Source: Aphanomyces cochlioides
Lineage: Eukaryota; Oomycota; Saprolegniomycetes; Saprolegniales; Verrucalvaceae
Assembly: GCA_019828595.1 (NCBI GenBank)
Contig: JAHQRK010000018.1
Coordinates: 372,001-436,000, forward strand
Length of the DNA: 64,000 nucleotides
Direction: 5' to 3'
Shown here: in pieces, positions 55,740-64,000 of the stretch
How the letters are laid out: the number at the start of each line of letters is the position of its first letter
Position numbering within the stretch: the stretch's first letter is position 1
Notes under the pieces: generated by a model
Told to the model about the DNA's origin: nothing
What the model saw: only the letters and a program-made list of their open reading frames with translations
Databases searched by the model: none
Translations under genes and position numbers: made by a program

Positions 55740-57968
55740 ATGGACGAAGGTGATGAAGTGATGAGCATGCGTCTTGCCCCAAGGACAAGATATCAATACA
55801 ACACTGTAGTACGCCGGTTGCACACTTGGCTGGAGATAGAGCACCCTCAACTGGTTGCCAACGGTAAGGTTGTGCTACCACTTGACCCGCATGCATGCAA
55901 GCGCTTTCCGAGTCACGAGGCTCAGAAGAATACAAAAGGAAAAGATAATGAGGGGCCGCAGTATAAGTCGTCAGCGGCTATAAATGCGTGTCGCAGTCCT
56001 ATCGTCTATTTGCATCGTGAAAATCGCGTCAAAATGTCCGACGAGCTCGTCACAGTTCTTGCAGGTAAGTTCACCTAATTTCAAACTTGACATTGTTTAG
56101 ATTATTTGAGTGGCTACAAAAGAAAGGTGGCAATGCTGAAAGAGGAGGGGGAAATGCCCATCGGCGAGGGCAAAGATCCAGTATCGATTGATGGTGAGGT
56201 CGATTGTTAACGTCTTCTAATTGAAATTCCTGTATAGGCTATCGTTATCTAGCGCAAAAAGCGCTTCATGGCGAAAATGATAAGAAATCTTATCGAATTG
56301 CTCATTGCTATCTCTTAATGTGTTGGAATTTGATTGCAAGAGCTGCCAGTGTCGGCGCTCTTCGCTATGATCACATTACATGGGAAGGTATTGTTCATTC
56401 TAAAATGATGTAAGTGTCATGGTAGGTGATGCTCTGGTTGTTCAGTACAGTCGAGCAAAAAATGATCAAGAGGGTGCAAACTGCCATCCTCATCGTGTCT
56501 TCGCCAACCCCAACAGTCCTGAAATATGTCCAATCTTGAGGTTTGTTGAACCTACTTCACGTTCGACTAATTTGGTATGAAGTCTAGCAGTACTGGTATT
56601 CACTAGGGGTGCCCAGAGAGACGATTCTACAACTCTCTTGTTTGGGTCAAACGCAAAAGAACGGTTCTCAGCGTGGCTTTCAAAGATATGCCATTCATTT
56701 AAGGATGAGATTATAAGTCTAGGTACATTCTAGAGTAGACTTTGTACAACTGATTCCGTAGGACTCCCGGTCGATGACATAGGAACGCATTCCTTTCGAA
56801 AGGGGGTCGCCAGCGAGTTGTCCAGCAACCCAGGTGGTCCAAATCCCGTGTCTGTCTATCTTCGGGCTGGTTGGACACTTGGACCTGTTCAAGGGCGGTA
56901 CATCTTTACTGGATCTGGTGGCGATCAATTCGTCGGACGGGCAGCTGCAGGTAGGTAGACTCACACACAGATCATATATTATAGTCATAGGCCACAATGT
57001 CAACACATCAAAGTTTGCCATTTTGCCACCCCACTTCGTGTCGAGTGTGCTTACAGGTGACCAGTGGGAAGTGATTCTGCCAGGGTATTCAACGTGGTAT
57101 CCGAGCTGTTTTCGTATGTCAGTGCCTTATCTCTTGGCATCAATCGTGTACAACATGGACTGGTTGGAATCAGTTGTCGAAAAGAATCACCCATTCTTTT
57201 CATCCGCTCTTTGGAGATCCAACTTGATTCCAACTCTAAAAGGGCGTGTCCATTGTGGGGTTGTCCACAATACTATGACGGGTATGCGTGCAAGTGGTGT
57301 TCCCCCATGTAGTGTTGTCACATCAGCTCAACTGTGTTAAAAATGAGCTCCAAAATGTCTTGCAAACGATAAGTGAAATGCCCGAATTGATTACAAAAAG
57401 CATAAGCGAGCAATTGCAGAGCTATCAAAGAAGTGCAGTGTCGAACGAGTCCATTCACGACCTCTTTGATCAAATTCGTTCTGCTATATTAAAGGATCTT
57501 GTGGCCAATACCACCCAAAGCATCAATTCGGCAACCTCGTGCCTTCAACCCAGTGTGACCTCTGAGCTCATGTTTTTGCCTCAGCAGTCAACAGAATATC
57601 TAGCTTGCCAAACATGAAAGATGTCTGATATGTGGATGCTATGGTGGAAAGGTGTACCTGAGCAGTCTCGTTCACCATTGAGATTGATACGGCCAAAACA
57701 TTTTGCGAAGAATTCGGATCGAGTAAATCTATCCAAGCTACGACGTGTGATTGAGCATTTGGTAAAATTCTCTGATGTACCTGCAGGCTCTATTCCTCAA
57801 CTCACCTTGATAAACTTAACTGCCCTTTACTCTCGTTGTTTCAAAAAGCTTTGCCATTCACTTTTCAAAAATCTTGCCACTGAACAATTCGAAAAGCTTC
57901 GTCTCGACGAGATGAGCTATGCTACACTCTATACACACATTGCAAAGAGTAAGAATGAGATTAAGTGA
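55740..57968 (+). pseudogene. Crypton B: intron-bearing tyrosine-recombinase transposon, decayed
   Basis: Spliced exons: 55740-56064, 56101-56193, 56238-56387, 56426-56540, 56583-56722, 56762-56950, 56985 onward (introns 34-50 nt). N-terminal MDEGDEVMSMRLAPRTRYQY is the core-binding start. Catalytic residues: Arg in WNLIARAASVGALRYDHITW, THSFRKG, and PVQGRYIFTGSGGDQ with Tyr. After that a one-base excess in a run of five C (about 57305) shifts the frame, and an in-frame TGA occurs at 57615-57617 before the conserved tail RPKHFAKNSDRVNLSKL...MSYATLYTHIAK. So the recombinase core is readable but the C-terminal part is broken. It is only distantly similar to Crypton A. The true start may lie upstream (ATG 55656). 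Confidence 0.75.
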
Positions 57969-58333
57969 GATCTAATGTACCTGTTTTGCTTGTTTGTTGC
58001 TTGTTTGCATTCGTTCAGAGTCACTCCAGCGTGGCCTGACGACAAGCAATCATCCCCTCGATCATTCGAATGGCTTGCAGCTCCACTTGATTGACAGTCA
58101 TGCGTCTTGTCAATCGCATGCTTCCATAGCTTGGCGGCTTGGACGACTTTCACGGGTGATTTTACCACCTTGACGGGCATTCAGGCATCACTTGACCACT
58201 GCAACAGATATCCATGCATCCAAGTCACTCACTATGATGGAAATGCCATAGAAACTAATAGTATGCATTTGAAGAGGTTTCGCGTTCCTTTCGCAAACCC
58301 CCAAATATCTGTAAATATACTGACGATCGCGAT
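57969..58333. other. Intergenic between Crypton B and WRKY19-like copy 2
   Basis: 365 bp without coding signal. No lox-like palindrome matching that of Crypton A was found. Confidence 0.45.
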
Positions 58334-58879
58334 CTACAATTCGTAGACAGTCACATCGTCGTCCGGGACATGAAATGTCATCTTTTGGGATACCATCTCA
58401 GCTAGCATGTCTTCAAATCCTTCGAAGAACGATGCTGGCAGAGGCTTGTTGTCCGAGACCGCATTCGGAGCTTGCTCGTCCTTGTTGTTGTATTTGACCT
58501 TGACAATCGTACGGCTACGCTTACGAGCCGCAGCTGTATTCGCACGTCGACGGCGTGAGCTTGAAGCCTTCGTGCAATCAAGGCGATGGCGCTTACACGT
58601 TGCTGATCCCCGAGCTTTCGACGTACAACCAGGATGAGCGCAGTTTGTCTCGGGTAAGACCGTCGCGTGGTGATTGCACAGACCGCTCACGCGTTCATTT
58701 CGATTGCAGCCTTCAATACAACATGGGGAGCTGCGGGCGCCGTGTCGAACACAAACTCTCTTTGAGTAAATTTGATTGAGGCAGCCATCGACGGAGCATC
58801 GACTCTTGCGTTGATGGCGGGTGCATTTGACCGTTCCAGGGACAACGAGCTCGTCACAGGCGGTGAAATAGCACTTCAT
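58334..58879 (-). CDS. WRKY19-like zinc-knuckle protein, copy 2
   Basis: Single exon, 181 aa from ATG 58879 (MKCYFTACDELVVPGTVK). Same four zinc units as copy 1: CYFTACDELVVPGTVKCTRH, CSVDGCLNQIYSKRVCVRH, CCIEGCNRNERVSGLCNHH, CAHPGCTSKARGSATCKRH. Basic linker SSSRRRRANTAAARKRSR and tail FEGFEDMLAEMVSQKMTFHV. Clearly a paralogue of copy 1 and convergent with Crypton B. Conservation of every Cys/His despite drift elsewhere suggests the gene was kept under selection. Confidence 0.8.
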   Translation of the reverse strand: MKCYFTACDELVVPGTVKCTRHQRKSRCSVDGCLNQIYSKRVCVRHGARSSPCCIEGCNRNERVSGLCNHHATVLPETNCAHPGCTSKARGSATCKRHRLDCTKASSSRRRRANTAAARKRSRTIVKVKYNNKDEQAPNAVSDNKPLPASFFEGFEDMLAEMVSQKMTFHVPDDDVTVYEL

Positions 58880-59868
58880 GTTGTTGAGTAAATTTGAAAA
58901 TGACGCTCGAGGGAAGTCTCCGTGGAGACAACCAAACACACAGTTGAAAGCACCAACGCATTGAAAATCAATTCAACAAAATTCAAATGTCTCACCAAGA
59001 ATGGTCAATTCGTACTTTGTCAAAAATTTCTCACCAAACAATTACAATATGAAAATAAACGACAAATTATATGGTGGTGAGTAAATTTGGTTTTGGTGGG
59101 TTATTTTTTATAGTTCTGTGATCGACCAAATCTGCAATTTCGACTGAAATGCATCGACAACTTGAGGTCAACGACACGACTTGGATGGCGCCAGGCTGCC
59201 AGAGAGGCGACGACCAAGCCTTTGGTAATCTTTTCGGATTCATTTCAAATCATCAGTCGCTCCCCTTGAGCTCCCCTTGAGCTCATATGAGGAAGGGGCT
59301 CTCCAAGACAGGAAGGAATGCTCTACAAGGTGAAAAAGGGTACAGCTGTAGTGGCAATCACGCTTGAGTGCTGCAAATTAAACAGTGAAGGCCCATCTGG
59401 CTGATGCTTTCAGTGAATCGATAGAGCTAGAACGATTAGCATTGCAAACGACAAGAAGTGGGCGAAATGCTGTGCGAACTTGGATATAGGTGACAGCATA
59501 TATCACTCTTTCACGCCACGAAGTTGTCCTCAAAAGCTGGCATGTCTACTGCAATTCGTCCTAGCAACGAGATGGCAACCCTCACTCCTTCGAGCGCAAG
59601 TTTCTTCACTCCATGGACCTGAATGCATGAGGCTCTACCATCCAACGATGTTTTCTTTTCCCGTATGAAAGTATTCATCATGCGATGCAGGTGACAACTA
59701 ACGGCAGCACGAACAGCCAACGCTGTGGCTAGCAGAGCCTGTGTAGCTCGAAATCAAAAACCTCTCGTCACAAGAGTCAGTTGCACGCATGCTACTGAAA
59801 TCCCATTCTGCTTAAGTCTGTAGCCGCGACGGATGCAACGCTCAATCCATTGCGGACATGGATTGTTA
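58880..59868. other. Duplicated upstream region of copy 2, then decayed sequence
   Basis: 58880-59330 corresponds to 54304-54760. 59400-59700 shows fading similarity to 55000-55100 (CATGAGGCTCTACCATCCAACGATG against the copy-1 sequence). No intact gene. Confidence 0.6.
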
Positions 59869-60453
59869 CTACCTCCGATCTGTTTTAAGTGGACGCCACA
59901 TGGTTTTTCTGGAATATTATTAATCTGAAAAGAACTGATTTCATTGGCTGAAAATATGAACTAATACTGTATAAAACAATGAACTGTTATAATCAAATAT
60001 TATTAAATGACATTTATCGCACATAGTAGAGAGAAGATTTCTTTTAGAATGCATTTCTTTCTAAAACAAATAAGTTTAAGGCTTTATGGGACAAGAAGTT
60101 CTTTTGTTGCTACCGAAAACACTGTGACATGACGTTTTTCAAAAATAGGAAGCACAAATATCCGGATAGCGACTATAAGATCCGTATAACAAAGATTGGA
60201 TGGTCAGATTGCTGTACCTGAAGACCATCAACAAAGACAGCGGGAGGAGCAAGCGAAGAGACAAGACTACTTCATTGGTATCAGTAGCCAAAAGACAAGC
60301 AGAAGACTGGCAAATACTCTCAAATGTCCAGTCACTTGGGCAATCTCCTCCATCTCTATCCCTCTCATATATAATAATATTGTTTCCTGCAGTTTTATGT
60401 GAATTTTTATGTGCAAAACCATGTGGCGTCCACTTAAAACGGATCGGAGGTAG
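59869..60453. mobile_element. Stowaway-like MITE, long TIRs, TA target duplication
   Basis: Starts CTACCTCCGATCTGTTTTAA and continues GTGGACGCCACATGGTTTT; the right end is its reverse complement to 60453, with one mismatch in about 38 bp. TA flanks both ends (59867-59868, 60454-60455). The 585-bp interior has no transposase. It holds one ATCCGGAT (60160-60167) and a partial inverted CCGTAT copy. The high TIR identity suggests recent mobility. Confidence 0.87.
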
Positions 60454-60802
60454 TATCTATCTTGTCTTTGGTCAAAGTTGTTTTCATTGTTTGTCGTCGT
60501 GGCATGAGCAAAAACGACGAGCGTTGCGCTAATCCATCCACGAAAAGCACAATCGGGCAAATCCACGTCATTTTCGCTTGAATTCATCAAGTCATGGCTT
60601 CACCTCAATCGACAGCATCCGTCGTTCCCATGCGTGAAGTCACCGCCGTCAACCATATTGCCCATGGATTGTTCCATGTGAATCATGCCCCGAATGACGC
60701 TCAAAGCAGAGGAATAGCGGCGAAGCAATGGATCGAGTCGTTTGCTTGATGGTGAAGAGTAAATTCGTTCGTGTTGGATAAATAAACGGAAGGCGGCGTG
60801 AA
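60454..60802. other. Intergenic with one short frame
   Basis: A 51-codon frame from about 60595 (MASPQSTASVVPMREVTAVN) ends at 60750. It is too short to call. Nothing else seen. Confidence 0.4.
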
Positions 60803-61356
60803 CTACAACGTGTAATCCTCATAGACTGTCACGTTGTCGTCAGGGACATGAAATGTCGTCTTCTGGCATACCATATCTGCTAGCATGTCTTGAAATCCTT
60901 CAAAGAACGTTGTCGGCAAAGGCTTGTCGTCCACGACCGCGATCGGAGTTAGCTCGCCCTCGCTGTTGTATTTGGCCGTGATGACGGCACGGTCATGGTC
61001 GCGTGCTGCTGCTGTATTGGCACGTCGGCCGCGTGAGCTAGAAGGGGTTGATGTCTTCACGCGGTCAGGGTGATGGCGCTGGCACGTTGGCGAGCCTCGA
61101 GCTTGCGCCATGCAACCAGGGTGAACGCACTTTGTCTTGGGTAAGACCGTCGCGTGGTGATTGCACAGACCGCTCACGCGTTCATTTCGATTGCAGCCTT
61201 GAATATAACAAGGGGCGCTGCGGGCGCCACACAGACTCTCTTTGAGTAAACTTGGTTGAGGCACCCATCGACGGTGCATTGATCCTTGCGGCGATGGTCG
61301 GCGCATTTGAATGTTCCAGGGACGGCGAGTTTCTTGCACGTGTTGAATTGGCACAT
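60803..61356 (-). pseudogene. WRKY19-like zinc-knuckle gene, copy 3, frameshifted
   Basis: Begins MCQFNTCKKLAVPGTFKCAD at 61356. The first two zinc units read well (CTVDGCLNQVYSKRVCV), then the frame breaks at about 61231. Copy 2 has TCGACAC after TGTGT, and here those 7 bp are missing. The downstream frame continues with CYIQGCNRNERVSGLCNHH, CVHPGCMAQARGSPTCQRH and tail FEGFQDMLADMVCQKTTFHV. The deletion removes the RH of unit 2. Harbinger inserted 178 bp upstream of its ATG. Confidence 0.8.
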
Positions 61357-61760
61357 GGGTCGACATATCGTCCCAACTGCATTGCATTTGAGCAACTGGA
61401 TAGTCACATCTTCATCCGATTGCCACGTCATGGAGTGAGCCATCGGGATGGCGAAAGACAACTGTGATGATGTTGCCGCCAAGTTGCTCAGACACAACGG
61501 AGGATTGCGACTGATCCAGGCAGCAACGTACATTAGAGACTTTTAGCAGTCCTGTAATTTGGCAAATTACAGGACTGGCACTACGTTCGAGTTGTGGGTG
61601 GGGAATTTGGTTCGTACATTTGAGTTTCCACGTTTAGCAAACCTGAAATACCAAATTTCGGTGTGTAATGCATTACTCCGAGCCAAATGGCATATAATTG
61701 GCCGACATGGAGGTTTAGCTGACTGGAGAGCACACATAATGGTCATTCTTGAAGCTACCC

Positions 61761-62855
61761 ATGCGAAGCCAAGAACAACTAAGGTTTGCGAGAGGATTGA
61801 GACACCGGTCTCTACTTCTCCACCTGCTGCGACGCTTACAAAGGCGACGAACTTTGAACACCGGTCCGCTAACGATACCCGACATTCAATTCAATCTGGC
61901 TCGCTTTAGCGACGCCGATTGTCTGGAGAAGTTCAGATTCACAAAGAACCAAATCAAGCAGCTCGCGGTTGGTATGGGTTTGCCAGAAAGGATTACTACT
62001 CGTGAAAGAACGTCGTGCACGAACATTGAAGGTATTTGCATTGTGCTACGACGATTCGCTGTACCAGACAGGTGGTCGGATCTTATTGACATGTTTGGAA
62101 GGTCACGCAGTGGTCTGTCTAATATATTTCTTCATGTTGTAGACTTTATCTATGACCGTTATCAATCAATGTTCTATCTCGATCTCAATCGTGTTGCAAA
62201 TAGACTTGAGGAATTTAGCAATGCGATTACTCGATGTGGAGCAGAAATTGAGAACGTTTGGGGATTTATTGACGGAACCGTGCGTCCAATTTGCCGTCCA
62301 AGTGGTGGAACTGAGCAGCGATCAATGTACAATGGCCACAAGAGGAAGCATGCCTTGAAATTCCAAACTGTGGTAACACCCGATGGGTTGATCGCACACG
62401 TGTATGGACCTATTGAAGGCCGAAGACACGACTTGACCTTACTCCGAAAGTCACAACTCGAGAACTTTATCGCCTCGGATCCAAGATTTAACGGCTACGT
62501 CCTATATGGCGATCCAGCGTATGGACGATCCAACCAACTAGCGTCTCCTTTCTCTGGAGTGCATGTCACGCCACACCAACAAGAAGTCAATGCAAGTATG
62601 AGCCAAGTGCGTGTCAGCGTTGAATGGTCTTACGGCCAAGTCTTGCAATACTGGCCGATTGTGGACTTCAACAAAAAAGCAAAACTCGGATGCGGTCCAA
62701 CGTCCAAGCTGTACAAAATTGCGGTGCTATTGACGAATTGTATCACTTGTGCCAGACAATGCAACGCGAACAGCTTGTACTTTGGCATGATCCCTCCAGC
62801 GCTTGGCGATTATCTCGACGTGTCTGCTCAGGATAGAGATCAAATATTAATATAG
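61761..62855 (+). CDS. Harbinger DDE transposase (DDE_Tnp_4)
   Basis: Single frame, 364 aa from ATG 61761 (MRSQEQLRFARGLRHRSL). Helix-turn-helix-like region: RFTKNQIKQLAVGMGLPERI and FGRSRSGLSNIF. Catalytic core: first Asp in VWGFIDGTVRPICRP, followed by YNGHKRKHALKFQTVV and GPIEGRRHDLTLL. Second Asp is in GYVLYGDPAYG and the Glu in VRVSVEWSYGQV. All three DDE residues are present. It cuts and pastes the element together with its Myb-like partner. The spliced or upstream N-terminus is uncertain, but the core is complete. Confidence 0.9.
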   Translation: MRSQEQLRFARGLRHRSLLLHLLRRLQRRRTLNTGPLTIPDIQFNLARFSDADCLEKFRFTKNQIKQLAVGMGLPERITTRERTSCTNIEGICIVLRRFAVPDRWSDLIDMFGRSRSGLSNIFLHVVDFIYDRYQSMFYLDLNRVANRLEEFSNAITRCGAEIENVWGFIDGTVRPICRPSGGTEQRSMYNGHKRKHALKFQTVVTPDGLIAHVYGPIEGRRHDLTLLRKSQLENFIASDPRFNGYVLYGDPAYGRSNQLASPFSGVHVTPHQQEVNASMSQVRVSVEWSYGQVLQYWPIVDFNKKAKLGCGPTSKLYKIAVLLTNCITCARQCNANSLYFGMIPPALGDYLDVSAQDRDQILI

Positions 62856-63007
62856 ATCGTGTCATGATAAAAAATACAAAAAATTAAATTAATAAACAAT
62901 AAATATATTTTGAAACTATAATAGAGACAAGAAATTTTTAATGATGATAGCATCGGAATTTAAAATATGATTAGTATTTTTCAATAATTGAAACAAGTCG
63001 TTTATTA

Positions 63008-63655
63008 TTATTTCTTACTTTGCTCAGTGATGAAACGTGCCATGGTGGCGACAATACTCTCAAGTTGTGCGCTTTGAGCTCGCCGCAACTGCTGCTCCTC
63101 TTTGTCGAACTTGAGACGCTCCATGCGGTACTCGTGGTCGTCGTTGTGACGTTTCTTTTCGAACTCCAAGAGATCATTCCACGACGAGTCGCCATTGTCT
63201 TTTGCCGGAGAGCTAGTTGATTGTTTTGCTCTCTTGGCAACGCGAACTTCAGCGTCCCTGCATAGTTTTTCGCCTGTAGTTTCCAGTTCCTCCTTGCGTT
63301 CGTTTTCTTTACCTTGTTTCCGCTTCTTGGTCGCTGCGGCTTCGTCCATTCGCATGATGAGATCTTGCAGTAGTTGGACCTTCTCACTCACATACTCTTC
63401 GGATCCACTTGATCGCCGCTGTGCATGGTCAATCTTCTTGAACTCCTTCACCATGTTGTCGAAGTGATCACGTGCACTGCGATAAGTTAATTTTGGCTCT
63501 TGATCGATGAGATTGGCTGCAACAGATTTCCATCTCGGTAGCAGTTCGCCGTGCTCAGCAGCAAATGGCTCGATCCGTGTAATTTCTCGAAGAAGCGATG
63601 TTTCCAGACTCTCCGTCCACACAACATATTTTACGGGAGCACTTGCGCTTGACAT
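63008..63655 (-). CDS. Harbinger accessory Myb/SANT-like DNA-binding protein
   Basis: Single exon, 215 aa from ATG 63655. The Trp-containing trihelix/SANT region is YVVWTESLETSLLREITRIE, LLPRWKSVAANLI and YRSARDHFDNMVKEFKKIDH. A basic coiled-coil tail follows (KKRKQGKENERKEELE, HEYRMERLKFDKEEQQLRRA). In PIF/Harbinger elements this second ORF helps nuclear import and binding of transposon ends. It is convergent with the transposase, stops 153 bp apart. Confidence 0.82.
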   Translation of the reverse strand: MSSASAPVKYVVWTESLETSLLREITRIEPFAAEHGELLPRWKSVAANLIDQEPKLTYRSARDHFDNMVKEFKKIDHAQRRSSGSEEYVSEKVQLLQDLIMRMDEAAATKKRKQGKENERKEELETTGEKLCRDAEVRVAKRAKQSTSSPAKDNGDSSWNDLLEFEKKRHNDDHEYRMERLKFDKEEQQLRRAQSAQLESIVATMARFITEQSKK

Positions 63656-64000
63656 GAGAAGCAAGAAGACTATAAATGGATGGCTTTCACTGCTTCACAT
63701 GTCAAGCGCAAGTGTTCAGCCACTTGTTCCACATAATCAAACGTGATTGGTCAACAGTTTCATGGAATTTGGAATTCAAATACACGAATTGCGCATTCCA
63801 TTTCGTATGTAAAATGCAAATTCCGTCGGGAATTTCATCAACCTCGAAGTTCGTAGATGCGAGTAACCCGAAGTTTTTTTCAGGAATTTCAAATTACAGC
63901 TTTGCTAAAAGTCTCTATTGAGGACAAAGCTTCACACGCATCTTGTCAGGAGCTCAACTGGGTGGATCGATTGAGTGTTATGAGTTTGTCATGTCACTCG

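Larger units (their letters stand above)
61535..63916. mobile_element. Complete PIF/Harbinger DNA transposon (2,382 bp)
   Basis: Terminal inverted repeats AGAGACTTTTAGCA...CTGTAATTT (61535 onward) and AAATTACAG...TGCTAAAAGTCTCT (ending 63916), with a few mismatches. Both ends are flanked by ATT (61532-61534 and 63917-63919), the 3-bp duplication expected for this superfamily. A second palindrome (CAGTCCTGTAATTT / AAATTACAGGACTG) lies just inside the left end. It contains a DDE transposase (+) and a convergent Myb/SANT-like gene (-), the usual two-gene Harbinger set. Both frames are open, so it may be autonomous. Confidence 0.9.

Overview
The window looks like nuclear DNA of an oomycete, most probably a saprolegnialean such as Aphanomyces (inference). 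Genes are tightly packed and carry many tiny GT-AG introns (about 36-67 nt, mostly 40-50). The gene set is that of a flagellated stramenopile: axonemal dynein, a ciliary EF-hand protein, MLH3, XPA, golgin, CCDC6, a Slo-like K+ channel, SET proteins. The right part holds WRKY19-like zinc-knuckle genes, Crypton tyrosine recombinases, mariner-type MITEs and a Harbinger transposon. All exon structures were built by hand from splice signals, frame continuity and family motifs. For every multi-exon gene with a full model here, the exons summed to a multiple of three.

1-43.3 kb is gene-dense and conserved. In order: dynein heavy chain 5' end (-), MITE, EF-hand protein (-) and acylated TKL kinase (+) sharing a 61-bp promoter, methyltransferase (+), PPR-like mitochondrial protein (-), degenerate small Tim (+), a 2,091-aa IQ/TPR/C2 protein (+), MLH3 and XPA (+, adjacent DNA-repair genes), coiled-coil protein (-), golgin TMF1 (+), a small ORF (-), CCDC6 (+), DNAJB1-type Hsp40 with a strong heat-shock element (-), NAP1 (-), PWWP-PDZ protein (-), USP53/54-like deubiquitinase with UBA (-), LRR protein (-), Slo-type K+ channel (-), tandem-SET protein (+). 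A palindromic octamer ATCCGGAT recurs upstream of many of these start codons.

43.7-64 kb is accessory and repeat-rich. It starts with a near-perfect inverted duplication of a coiled-coil/membrane protein gene, the inserted arm being bracketed by 73-bp direct repeats. A BED-like zinc-finger gene (-) and a secreted or membrane Ser/Thr-rich protein (+) follow. Then come a mariner relic, a Stowaway-like MITE, a decayed intronless Crypton bounded by lox-like palindromes, a WRKY19-like gene, a second decayed intron-bearing Crypton, a second WRKY19-like gene, another MITE, a WRKY19-like pseudogene, and a structurally complete Harbinger element (DDE transposase plus convergent Myb/SANT-like ORF, matching TIRs, ATT target duplication).

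No rRNA, CRISPR or convincing tRNA gene was seen.
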